Source: Bacillota bacterium
GTDB lineage: Bacteria; Bacillota; Clostridia; Christensenellales; Aristaeellaceae
Direction of reading: 5' to 3'
DNA: 13,628 nucleotides
Assembly (NCBI GenBank): GCA_023459275.1
Contig: JAEWVC010000108.1
Span: forward strand, 1-13,628
The position numbers and the translations under genes are program-made. This document shows, in pieces, positions 1 to 5,834 of the stretch (the stretch's first letter is position 1; each line of letters starts with the position of its first letter). A model generated the notes under the pieces. It was not told the origin of the DNA and did no database searches. It was given only the letters and a program-made list of their open reading frames with translations.

Positions 1-230
1 GGCACACCCCGTTCTTCAACGGATACCGCCCGCAGTTCTACTTCCGGACGACGGACGTAACGGGGAACATCAAGCTGCCCGACGGGGTGGAGATGGTGAT
101 GCCCGGCGACCACATCGACATGGAAGTAAGCTTGATCACCCCTATCGCCATCGAGCCCGGCCTCCGCTTCGCCATCCGCGAAGGCGGCCGCACCGTGGGC
201 TCCGGCGTTGTGGTCAGCGTGATCGAGTAA
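1..230 (+). CDS. tuf: Elongation factor Tu, C-terminal fragment (5' end outside window)
   Basis: This is the last 75 residues of EF-Tu, the GTPase that carries aminoacyl-tRNA to the ribosomal A site in the cytoplasm. The reading frame opens with the final two bases of a codon, probably the Arg of the conserved GGRHTPFF motif. It then reads HTPFFNGYRPQFYFRTTDVTG, the signature of beta-barrel domain 3, which contacts tRNA and EF-Ts and forms part of the kirromycin site. It ends IREGGRTVGSGVVVSVIE before TAA at 228-230. The GTPase domain and domain 2 lie upstream of the window. A terminator starts 13 bases after the stop, so tuf is the last gene of its main transcript. tuf directly upstream of rpsJ is a classic bacterial arrangement (the str operon, then the S10 operon). 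The assignment is secure; only the start is unseen. Confidence 0.98.
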   Translation, partial: HTPFFNGYRPQFYFRTTDVTGNIKLPDGVEMVMPGDHIDMEVSLITPIAIEPGLRFAIREGGRTVGSGVVVSVIE

Positions 231-243
231 AGCATGGAACTTT

Positions 244-281
244 GGGGGAATCCGAATTCGGATTCCCCCTTTTTCCTTTTT
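244..281 (+). terminator. Rho-independent terminator of tuf
   Basis: Bases 244-269 form a perfect 26-base palindrome. As RNA it gives an 11-bp stem (GGGGGAAUCCG with CGGAUUCCCCC) closed by a tetraloop. It is followed by T5-CC-T5 at 270-281. The stem is strong, but the U-tract is broken by two Cs after the first five, so some read-through is plausible. It separates the tuf transcript from the region leading to rpsJ. Confidence 0.9.
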
Positions 282-307
282 CAGCACGGACGGGAGGAGG
301 GGACGCC

Positions 308-436
308 GTGGAGAGGGATCAAAAGCGCATGGCGTTTTGGCGAAAGCTGAAGTCCGCCTTGTTCAAGCTGCTGGTTTTTGCCTTTGTCCTGGCTTTGGCG
401 GTGTTGGCCTTCGCCGTTGCTGGGAGCACGCGCTGA
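308..436 (+). CDS. Candidate 42-residue single-pass membrane protein
   Basis: I do not recognise a family. The chosen start is GTG at 308 because an ideal AGGAGG lies at 295-300, seven bases upstream. ATG at 329 is an alternative without such a site, and an in-frame ATG at 242 would run through the terminator hairpin. The product is 42 residues. The N-terminus is charged and basic (VERDQKRMAFWRKLK, residues 1-15), one hydrophobic segment follows (about residues 18-39, rich in Leu, Val, Ala and Phe), and the tail is GSTR. By the positive-inside rule the basic N-terminus should be cytoplasmic. It sits between the tuf terminator and a second hairpin plus terminator (446-525). No promoter is visible in the 26 bases before it, so expression would need read-through from tuf. 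It could be a small membrane protein, a type I toxin-like peptide, or a chance frame; the strong ribosome binding site is the main argument for reality. Confidence 0.4.
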   Translation: MERDQKRMAFWRKLKSALFKLLVFAFVLALAVLAFAVAGSTR

Positions 437-445
437 GGATCTTTT

Positions 446-492
446 CCACAAGATATGGGGGATTCGCCGCGCGCTTCCGCCGTGTCTTGTGG
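446..492 (+). other. Long imperfect RNA hairpin downstream of the small ORF
   Basis: CCACAAGAUAUGG (446-458) pairs with CCGUGUCUUGUGG (480-492) to give a continuous 13-bp stem with two G-U pairs. A G-G mismatch and three more pairs (460-462 with 476-478) extend it, leaving a 13-base GC-rich loop. It starts 9 bases after the small ORF's stop and ends 8 bases before a terminator hairpin. It may be the 3' UTR of the small ORF or the body of a small RNA. I know of no family that matches it. Confidence 0.5.
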
Positions 493-500
493 AGTCAATT

Positions 501-525
501 TCCGTCCGCCGGACGGGCTTTTTTT
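501..525 (+). terminator. Rho-independent terminator after the small ORF and hairpin
   Basis: CCGTCC (502-507) pairs with GGACGG (511-516) across a GCC loop, and a U-G pair (501 with 517) adds one step. Seven Ts follow at 519-525. The stem is short (6-7 bp) but GC-rich, and the U-tract is unbroken, which makes it better in that respect than the tuf terminator. Its presence implies that some transcript reaches this point, either tuf read-through or an unseen promoter. Confidence 0.7.
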
Positions 526-538
526 CAGCATTAAATAA

Positions 539-558
539 GACACGCCCGGATGCGTGTA
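539..558 (+). repeat. Dyad repeat copy 1 (GACAC-N10-GTGTA)
   Basis: The half-sites GACAC (539-543) and GTGTA (554-558) flank ten bases that include CCCGGA. As RNA, ACACGC pairs with GCGTGT over a six-base loop. A second copy at 662-681 matches at 16 of 20 positions. Both copies begin three bases after a TTAAAT/TAAAAT hexamer. It may be an operator or a structural repeat; the function is unknown. Confidence 0.5.
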
Positions 559-653
559 TATTGCGGAGCCAGAAAACCAATGCAACACAAGGTGTCCGGA
601 GTATGATTCGTGGGGATTTGATGGTTTCCCTCCCGTTGCGGCGGTGAATCTGC

Positions 654-659
654 TAAAAT
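654..659 (+). promoter_or_regulatory. Possible extended -10 element upstream of dyad copy 2
   Basis: TAAAAT at 654-659 is preceded by TGC at 651-653, which fits an extended -10 (TGn-TAnAAT type). No good -35 sits 16-18 bases upstream. If it is active, transcription would start near 666, inside dyad copy 2, and would run into the rpsJ leader about 150 bases upstream of the main promoter. This is a weak call based on one motif. Confidence 0.25.
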
Positions 660-661
660 GC

Positions 662-681
662 GACACACCCGGAGCGGTGTA
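662..681 (+). repeat. Dyad repeat copy 2 (GACAC-N10-GTGTA)
   Basis: GACAC (662-666) and GTGTA (677-681) enclose ten bases and share the central CCCGGA with copy 1 at 539-558. The best RNA pairing here is ACACC (665-669) with GGTGT (676-680), slightly shifted from copy 1. Identical half-sites with identical spacing argue more for a protein-binding dyad than for conserved RNA structure. Confidence 0.5.
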
Positions 682-687
682 CAGCAT

Positions 688-732
688 CTGCAATGCAATC
701 CGGCCTGAATGCTTGCTTTTCGATGCATGCAG
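688..732 (+). other. Weak stem-loop upstream of the rpsJ promoter
   Basis: CTGC (688-691) pairs with GCAG (729-732) and ATGCA (693-697) pairs with TGCAT (724-728), with one bulged A and a loop of about 26 bases. No U-tract follows, so it is not a terminator. It would exist in RNA only if transcription starts upstream of the main rpsJ promoter. Confidence 0.25.
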
Positions 733-778
733 GATTAAAAAAATGGAGAAAAATCTTTTTGGAAAACCGGGAAAACTA
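733..778 (+). promoter_or_regulatory. A-tract / UP-like element of the rpsJ promoter
   Basis: Runs of A or T lie at 737-743, 749-753, 756-760, 763-766 and 772-775, and another at 783-786, roughly one per helical turn. They sit directly upstream of the -35 at 779, where RNA polymerase alpha C-terminal domains bind. Known strong promoters of rRNA and ribosomal protein genes use such elements. Phased A-tracts also bend DNA. Confidence 0.5.
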
Positions 779-807
779 TTGCAAAAGGCAAAGGCGTGCT
801 TTATAAT
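779..807 (+). promoter_or_regulatory. Sigma-A promoter of the ribosomal protein superoperon
   Basis: The -35 TTGCAA (779-784; consensus TTGACA) and a perfect -10 TATAAT (802-807) are separated by exactly 17 bases. The expected transcription start is about A813 or G814, giving a leader of about 160 bases before the rpsJ ATG. It is the only strong housekeeping promoter I found in the window and probably drives all genes from rpsJ onward. Confidence 0.85.
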
Positions 808-813
808 GATATA

Positions 814-972
814 GTTGTCTGTCCAAGGGATGAAGTGATAAGTTGCCGCGAGGCCAGCGGGTAATTATCATGGACCAGCCCGGCAATCGGGCGGCGGACT
901 TGAGGCGCGGGCGGTTGTGCCCATGAGGCACGCCGGCGGCGCGTACTTGAGAACGATCAAGGAGGGAAATCA
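814..972 (+). promoter_or_regulatory. Structured 5' leader of rpsJ
   Basis: The untranslated leader contains a hairpin GCCCG-GCAAT-CGGGC (878-892) and a second one, GTGCC-CATGA-GGCAC (917-931), extendable to 912-935. ACTTGAG occurs twice (898-904 and 945-951), each time preceded by GCGGCG. TCAAG at 957-961, which overlaps the start of the Shine-Dalgarno AAGGAGGG (959-966), can pair with CTTGA from either copy. The near pairing makes a five-base stem with a GAACGA loop that covers the edge of the ribosome binding site. Ribosomal protein operons are often autoregulated through such leaders; a switch here is inference, and I cannot match it to a described leader family. Confidence 0.45.
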
Positions 973-1281
973 ATGGCCAGCCAGAAAATCCGCATCAAGC
1001 TCAAGGCGTATGAGCATCAGTTGATCGACCAGTCTGCCGAGCGGATCGTGGATACCGCGAAGAGGACCGGTGCCCGTGTATCCGGCCCCATCCCCCTTCC
1101 CACGGAGCGGGAAATCGTCACCATTCTGCGTGCGCCCCACAAATACAAGGACAGCCGCGAGCAGTTCGAGAAGCGCACCCACAAGCGCCTGATCGATATC
1201 CACAACCCCAATCCCCGTACTGTGGACGCCATGATGAAGCTTGATCTTCCTGCTGGTGTCGAAATCGAAATCAAGCTGTAA
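973..1281 (+). CDS. rpsJ: 30S ribosomal protein S10
   Basis: S10 is a 102-residue protein of the 30S head. As NusE it also joins NusB in transcription antitermination and links to NusG. The sequence is a full-length match by eye: the N-terminal strand MASQKIRIKLKAYEHQLID, the long loop with GPIPLPTERE (residues 39-48) and HKYKDSREQFEKRTHKR (56-72), and the C-terminal LPAGVEIEIKL. The loop reaches into 16S rRNA near the tetracycline site and is also where Nus partners bind. The ATG is preceded by AAGGAGGG at 959-966. It is the first gene of the superoperon, 27 bases ahead of rplC, and lies behind a leader of about 160 bases and a strong promoter. Nothing is odd about it. Confidence 0.98.
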   Translation: MASQKIRIKLKAYEHQLIDQSAERIVDTAKRTGARVSGPIPLPTEREIVTILRAPHKYKDSREQFEKRTHKRLIDIHNPNPRTVDAMMKLDLPAGVEIEIKL

Positions 1282-1308
1282 GGCAGAAAGCAGGAGGTGT
1301 AGAACGAT

Positions 1309-1950
1309 ATGAAAAAGGCTATTGTCGGTAAAAAGCTGGGCATGACCCAGGTGTTTACCAAGGACGGGCGCCTGGTGCCTGTCACCGTGATCGAAGCGGG
1401 CCCCTGCACGGTGGTCCAGAAAAAGACCGTTGAAAAAGACGGCTACGAGGCTGTTCAGGTGGGGTTTGACGTGCTCAACGAAAACCGCGCCAAGAAGCTG
1501 CTCAACAAACCCGAGGCCGGCCACTTCAAAAAGGCCGGCGCCGCTCCTTGCCGCACCCTCCGCGAGCTTCGGCTGGAGGATTGCGCCGCTTTGAGCGTAG
1601 GCCAGCAACTGAAGGCCGACCAGTTCGCCGCCGGCGAAAAGATCGACGTCGTCGGCACCAGCAAGGGCCACGGTTTCACCGGCGCCATCTTCCGCTGGAA
1701 CCAGCACACCGGCCCCATGGCCCACGGCTCCAAGTACCACCGCGGCGTTGGCTCCATGAGCGCCAATACCCATCCTGCCCACGTGTTCAAGAACAAGAAG
1801 ATGTCCGGCCATTACGGCGTGGAGCGCGTGACCATTCAAAACCTGGAGATCGTCCAGGTGGACGCCGAGCGCAATCTGCTGCTGGTCAAGGGCGCCGTGC
1901 CCGGCCCCAATGGCACCGTGCTTCTGGTCCGCAACACGGTGAAGGCTTGA
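1309..1950 (+). CDS. rplC: 50S ribosomal protein L3
   Basis: L3 (213 residues) binds 23S rRNA directly, starts 50S assembly, and sends a loop toward the peptidyl transferase centre. The N-terminus MKKAIVGKKLGMTQVFTKDG is typical. The central extension GHGFTGAIFRWNQHTGPMAHGSKYHR (residues 120-145) contains the loop region where linezolid- and tiamulin-resistance changes occur in other bacteria. The conserved C-terminal core VDAERNLLLVKGAVPGPNG (184-202) is intact. Length is normal for bacteria. AGGAGGTG at 1292-1299 precedes the ATG. Gaps of 27 bases from rpsJ and 28 to rplD fit one operon. Confidence 0.98.
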   Translation: MKKAIVGKKLGMTQVFTKDGRLVPVTVIEAGPCTVVQKKTVEKDGYEAVQVGFDVLNENRAKKLLNKPEAGHFKKAGAAPCRTLRELRLEDCAALSVGQQLKADQFAAGEKIDVVGTSKGHGFTGAIFRWNQHTGPMAHGSKYHRGVGSMSANTHPAHVFKNKKMSGHYGVERVTIQNLEIVQVDAERNLLLVKGAVPGPNGTVLLVRNTVKA

Positions 1951-1978
1951 AGCCTTGGTGAAGGAGGAGAACGTCATT

Positions 1979-2605
1979 ATGCCCAAGACTGCTCTTTATA
2001 ATATGGAAGGCGCGGCCATCGGCGAGATTGAGCTCAGCGACGAGCTTTTTGCCGCGGAGATCCATGAATCCGCCATGCATCTGGTGGTCCGCTCCATCCT
2101 GGCCAATAAGCGCCAGGGCACCCAAAGCGCCCTGACCCGCGGCGAGGTCCGCGGCGGCGGCCGGAAGATCTACCGTCAAAAAGGCACCGGCAACGCACGG
2201 CACCATGGCAACCGTGCTCCCCAGTTCCGCCACGGCGGCGTGGTCTTTGCCCCCAAACCCCGGGATTATGTGGTGGGCGTCAACCGCAAGGTACGCCGCC
2301 TGGCCTTTAAAAGCGCGCTGACCGCCAAGTTCAACGCCGGAGAGATCACCGTGGTGGACGCGATCACCCTGCCCGAGGCCAAGACGAAGCTGGTGGCCTC
2401 CATGCTTCAAAAGCTGGGCGTTACCAAGTCAGCCCTGATGGTGCTGCCCGCTCCGGACGAGACCGTGGTCCGCGCGGCCCGCAACATCGAAAACCTGCAA
2501 ACCGCGTATGTCAACACCCTCAACGTGTACGACATCCTGCGCGCCGGAAAGATCATCCTTACGAAGGAAGCGACCAAGTGCGTGGAGGAGGTGTACGCGC
2601 AATGA
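1979..2605 (+). CDS. rplD: 50S ribosomal protein L4
   Basis: L4 (208 residues) is an early 50S assembly protein whose extended loop lines the peptide exit tunnel. In gammaproteobacteria it also represses the S10 operon. I start at ATG 1979 (MPKTALYN, the usual N-terminus) rather than at TTG 1955 or GTG 1958 in the same frame, because AAGGAGG at 1961-1967 lies inside those longer versions and serves the ATG, although its 11-base spacing is long. The loop region RGGGRKIYRQKGTGNARHHGNRAPQFRHGG spans residues 58-87. The stretch NARHHGNRAPQFRH (72-85) departs from the common form (for example RARQGSIRSPQW); see findings. The C-terminal Rossmann-like half is normal. The stop overlaps the rplW start (ATGA). 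Confidence 0.97.
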   Translation: MPKTALYNMEGAAIGEIELSDELFAAEIHESAMHLVVRSILANKRQGTQSALTRGEVRGGGRKIYRQKGTGNARHHGNRAPQFRHGGVVFAPKPRDYVVGVNRKVRRLAFKSALTAKFNAGEITVVDAITLPEAKTKLVASMLQKLGVTKSALMVLPAPDETVVRAARNIENLQTAYVNTLNVYDILRAGKIILTKEATKCVEEVYAQ

Positions 2606-2907
2606 AGGATCCCCATGATATCATCCTGCGCCCGGTGCTGACTGAAAAAGCATACGGCGGCATTTCTGAAAAGCGTTACGTGTTCGAAGTGGCCGTTACT
2701 GCCAACAGGGCCGAGATCAAACAGGCGCTGGAATTTATCTTCAAGGACGACGGCATCCGGGTGGACAAGGTGAACACCCTGCGCACCCTGGGCAAGATCA
2801 AGCGGCAGGGGAACCACTCCGGCCGCACCCCGGAAATCAAAAAGGCTTATGTCACGCTGAAGAAGGACTCCAAACCCATCCAATTCTTCGAGGGCATGGC
2901 CCAGTAA
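2602..2907 (+). CDS. rplW: 50S ribosomal protein L23
   Basis: L23 (101 residues) sits at the tunnel exit of the 50S subunit and is the docking site for trigger factor and the signal recognition particle. The sequence has the family start (DIILRPVLTEKA, residues 6-17) and the C-terminal signature KKAYVTLKKDSKPIQFFEG (80-98). The start at ATG 2602 overlaps the rplD stop by four bases (ATGA), and its Shine-Dalgarno GGAGG (2587-2591) lies within the end of rplD, so translation is probably coupled. An in-frame upstream GTG at 2578 would precede that site and is rejected. The FEG element and basic tail typical of L23 are present; length is normal. Confidence 0.97.
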   Translation: MKDPHDIILRPVLTEKAYGGISEKRYVFEVAVTANRAEIKQALEFIFKDDGIRVDKVNTLRTLGKIKRQGNHSGRTPEIKKAYVTLKKDSKPIQFFEGMAQ

Positions 2908-2926
2908 AGCAGGGAGGACAAAGAGC

Positions 2927-3760
<834 letters not shown>

Positions 3761-3794
3761 CCGCTTGCGCAACTAGGAAGGAGGCAACCACCGA

Positions 3795-4073
3795 ATGAGC
3801 CGTTCCGTTAAAAAAGGACCTTTCGTAAACGATGCGCTGATGCAGCGCGTTGCTGAAATGAACACCTCCGGCAAAAAGAGCGTGGTGAAGACCTGGTCCA
3901 GGGCTTCCACCATCTTTCCGGAATTCGTGGGCCACACCATCGCCGTGCACGACGGCCGCAAGCATGTGCCCGTGTACATCACCGAGGACATGGTAGGCCA
4001 TAAGCTCGGCGAATTCGCCCCCACCCGGACCTTCCGGGGTCATGCCGGCGAAAAGGCGACCGCCCGCAAGTAA
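3795..4073 (+). CDS. rpsS: 30S ribosomal protein S19
   Basis: S19 (92 residues) forms a complex with S13 in the 30S head and contacts A- and P-site tRNA and bridge B1a. The sequence MSRSVKKGPFVNDALMQRV matches the family start. The core KTWSRASTIFPEFVGHTIAVHDGRKHVPVYITEDMVGHKLGEFAPTRTFRGH (residues 32-83) is nearly canonical. Length is normal. The ribosome binding site AGGAAGGAGG (3775-3784) lies ten bases upstream of ATG 3795. The 34-base gap from rplB holds only this site. It is followed 20 bases later by rplV. Confidence 0.98.
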   Translation: MSRSVKKGPFVNDALMQRVAEMNTSGKKSVVKTWSRASTIFPEFVGHTIAVHDGRKHVPVYITEDMVGHKLGEFAPTRTFRGHAGEKATARK

Positions 4074-4093
4074 GACGGAAGGAGTGTTGAAGC

Positions 4094-4477
4094 ATGGCAA
4101 CCAGAACGAAGGAAAAGGCTGCGGCCCGCAAGGCAAATGCCGATAAGCGGCCCCAGGCCCATGCCAGGTACATCCGCATCACTTCCCGCAAGGTCAAGAT
4201 CGTTATCGATCTGATCCGCGGCAAGAAGGTGGATGATGCGCTGGCCATCCTCATGTATACGCCCAAGGCAGCCTCTCCGGTGGTGGCAAAGGTGCTGAAC
4301 AGCGCCATCGCCAACGCGGTGAACAACAAGGAGATGGACCGCAATTCCCTGTACGTGGCGGAAGTTTACGCCAACCAGGGCCCCACGCTCAAGCGTTTTG
4401 TGGCCCGCAGCCGCGGCAGTGCGGCCCCCATCTTGAAGCGCACCAGCCACATCAGCGTGGTGCTGGACCAAAAGTAA
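4094..4477 (+). CDS. rplV: 50S ribosomal protein L22
   Basis: L22 (127 residues) binds several 23S domains and extends a beta-hairpin into the exit tunnel, the second protein besides L4 at the macrolide constriction. The core starts at HARYIRITSRKVKIVIDLIRGKKVDDAL (residues 23-50), and the hairpin region is GPTLKRFVARSRGSAAPILKRTSHIS (95-120). The core of about 110 residues is preceded by a basic, Ala/Lys-rich extension of about 22 residues (MATRTKEKAAARKANADKRPQA), making the protein longer than the usual 110-115 residues. AAGGAG at 4079-4084 precedes the ATG. The start is the only good candidate, so the extension looks genuine. Confidence 0.97.
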   Translation: MATRTKEKAAARKANADKRPQAHARYIRITSRKVKIVIDLIRGKKVDDALAILMYTPKAASPVVAKVLNSAIANAVNNKEMDRNSLYVAEVYANQGPTLKRFVARSRGSAAPILKRTSHISVVLDQK

Positions 4478-4495
4478 TCCGAGGGAGGTTTTTCC

Positions 4496-5170
4496 ATGGG
4501 CCAGAAGGTACATCCCCACGGCGCTCGCGTCGGTGTGATCTTTGACTGGAGCACCCGCTGGTACGCCGGCAAGAAGGATTTCGCGAACAACCTCATCGAG
4601 GATTATAAACTCCGCGAAATGCTGAAGGAAAAATACTATTCTACCGGCATCAGCCGGATCGACATCGAGCGCAGCGCCAGCCGCCTGACGGTAAACATCT
4701 TCACCGCCAAACCCGGCATGATCATCGGCCGCGGCGGCGCCGGCATCGAAGCCCTGAAAAGGGACATCGACGCGTTCCTGGGTCATCCGGCCAACCTGAA
4801 CGTGCTGGAGATCAAGCAGCCTGACCTGGATGCCCAGCTTATGGCGGAGAACATCGCTCAGCAGCTGGAGAAGCGCATCAGCTTCCGCCGTGCCATGAAG
4901 CAGGCGCTCCAAAGGGCCATGAAGAGCGGCGCCAAGGGAATCAAAACCTGTGTCGCAGGCCGTCTGGGCGGCGCGGATATCGCCCGCACCGAGCAATATC
5001 ACGAGGGCTCCATCCCCCTGCAGACGCTTCGGGCCAATATTGACTATGGCTTTGCCGAGGCCAAGACCACTTACGGCCGCCTGGGTGTGAAGGTTTGGAT
5101 TTACAAAGGCCAGATCTTGCCCAAGGCCAAGAAATCCCCGGCCGCTGCCCGGACCGAAGGAGGCAAATAA
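4496..5170 (+). CDS. rpsC: 30S ribosomal protein S3
   Basis: S3 (224 residues) lines the mRNA entry channel with S4 and S5 and contributes to ribosomal helicase activity. The N-terminus MGQKVHPHGARVGV is canonical. A type II KH domain is visible with its GXXG loop IGRG (residues 77-80, within PGMIIGRGGAGIEAL). The basic residues Arg131, Arg132 and Lys135 (in SFRRAMKQAL) match the positions implicated in mRNA unwinding in Escherichia coli. The C-terminal domain with GADIARTEQYHEGSIPLQTLRANIDYG (159-185) is normal. GGGAGG precedes the ATG by seven bases. Its last codons contain the ribosome binding site of rplP, three bases downstream. Confidence 0.98.
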   Translation: MGQKVHPHGARVGVIFDWSTRWYAGKKDFANNLIEDYKLREMLKEKYYSTGISRIDIERSASRLTVNIFTAKPGMIIGRGGAGIEALKRDIDAFLGHPANLNVLEIKQPDLDAQLMAENIAQQLEKRISFRRAMKQALQRAMKSGAKGIKTCVAGRLGGADIARTEQYHEGSIPLQTLRANIDYGFAEAKTTYGRLGVKVWIYKGQILPKAKKSPAAARTEGGK

Positions 5171-5173
5171 CCT

Positions 5174-5614
5174 ATGTTGATGCCCAAACGCGTAAAACGC
5201 CGCCGCGTCTTCCGCGGCCGCATGAAGGGAAAGGCCACCCGCGGCAACTTCCTGGCGTACGGCGAGTTCGGACTCGTGGCTACGGAGCCCGCATGGGTCA
5301 CCAGCCAGCAGATCGAGGCCGCCCGTATCGCGCTGACCCGTTATACCAAGCGCGGCGGCCAGGTTTGGATCAAGATTTTTCCTGACAAGCCCGTTACCGA
5401 AAAGCCTGCCGAGACCCGCATGGGCTCAGGCAAAGGCTCTCCGGAATATTGGGTGGCCGTGGTGAAGCCCGGCCGCGTCCTCTTTGAGATCGCCGGCGTG
5501 CCCGAGACCGACGCACGCGAGGCGCTCCGCCTGGCCAGCCACAAGCTGCCCATCAAGACCAAAATCCTCAAACGCGAGGAACAAAACACGCAGGTGGGTG
5601 GTGAAAGCAAATGA
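5174..5614 (+). CDS. rplP: 50S ribosomal protein L16
   Basis: L16 (146 residues) binds near the A site and the base of the central protuberance and is needed for late 50S assembly. The start MLMPKRVKRRRVFRGRMKG is the family's usual N-terminus, so ATG 5174 is preferred over the internal ATG at 5180. The conserved segment TRMGSGKGSPEYWVAVVKPGRVLFEI (residues 77-102) carries the loop that is hydroxylated on arginine in some bacteria. The Shine-Dalgarno AAGGAGGC lies within the end of rpsC (5157-5164), and the gene starts three bases after rpsC. The stop overlaps the rpmC start (ATGA at 5611-5614). Confidence 0.98.
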   Translation: MLMPKRVKRRRVFRGRMKGKATRGNFLAYGEFGLVATEPAWVTSQQIEAARIALTRYTKRGGQVWIKIFPDKPVTEKPAETRMGSGKGSPEYWVAVVKPGRVLFEIAGVPETDAREALRLASHKLPIKTKILKREEQNTQVGGESK

Positions 5615-5808
5615 AGGCAAGCGAGTTTGCCGCTATGAACACCGTTCAGTTGAACGATAAGATCAAGGATTTGAAAAGCGAGCTGTTCACCCTTCGTTTC
5701 CAGCTTGCCACCGGTCAGTTGGAAAACACCATGCAGATCGCATCCGTAAAGCGCGACATCGCCAGAGCGAAAACCGTTTTGCGGGCGATGGATCAAAAGC
5801 AGGCGTAA
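5611..5808 (+). CDS. rpmC: 50S ribosomal protein L29
   Basis: L29 (65 residues) is a small two-helix protein next to L23 at the tunnel exit and part of the chaperone and SRP docking area. The sequence MKASEFAAMNTVQLNDKIKDLKSELFTLRFQLATGQLENT followed by IASVKRDIARAKTVLR is a textbook match, including the LRFQLATGQLEN motif. The ATG overlaps the rplP stop by four bases and is preceded by a G-rich but imperfect ribosome binding site (GGTGGGTGGTG), so it probably depends partly on translation of rplP. rpsQ follows after 26 bases. Confidence 0.97.
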   Translation: MKASEFAAMNTVQLNDKIKDLKSELFTLRFQLATGQLENTMQIASVKRDIARAKTVLRAMDQKQA

Positions 5809-5834
5809 TGAGGTGAAAGGAGGCAGCCGTTTCC

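Noticed and set aside
554..814. 86-codon + strand frame from GTG 554 in the tuf-rpsJ gap
   Set aside because: It has no ribosome binding site, runs through the dyad repeats, A-tracts and the main promoter, and has a mixed composition with no motif.
870..926. 18-codon upstream ORF in the rpsJ leader (MDQPGNRAADLRRGRLCP)
   Set aside because: It lies wholly in the leader and would be an attractive arginine-rich leader peptide, but no Shine-Dalgarno is at a usable distance (the nearest GAGG is about 16 bases away) and its bases are explained by the hairpins.
1955..1978. Upstream starts for rplD (TTG 1955 or GTG 1958)
   Set aside because: They precede or overlap the AAGGAGG that serves ATG 1979 and would add eight non-conserved residues.
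970..1986. 338-codon open frame on the - strand opposite rpsJ, rplC and the start of rplD
   Set aside because: It mirrors highly expressed genes with strong GC bias at third positions. The translation is low in complexity and rich in His, Ala, Gly and Leu, with no recognisable domain.
4040..5002. 320-codon open frame on the - strand opposite rplV and rpsC
   Set aside because: The sense-strand genes are certain, and the antisense product resembles no protein I know.
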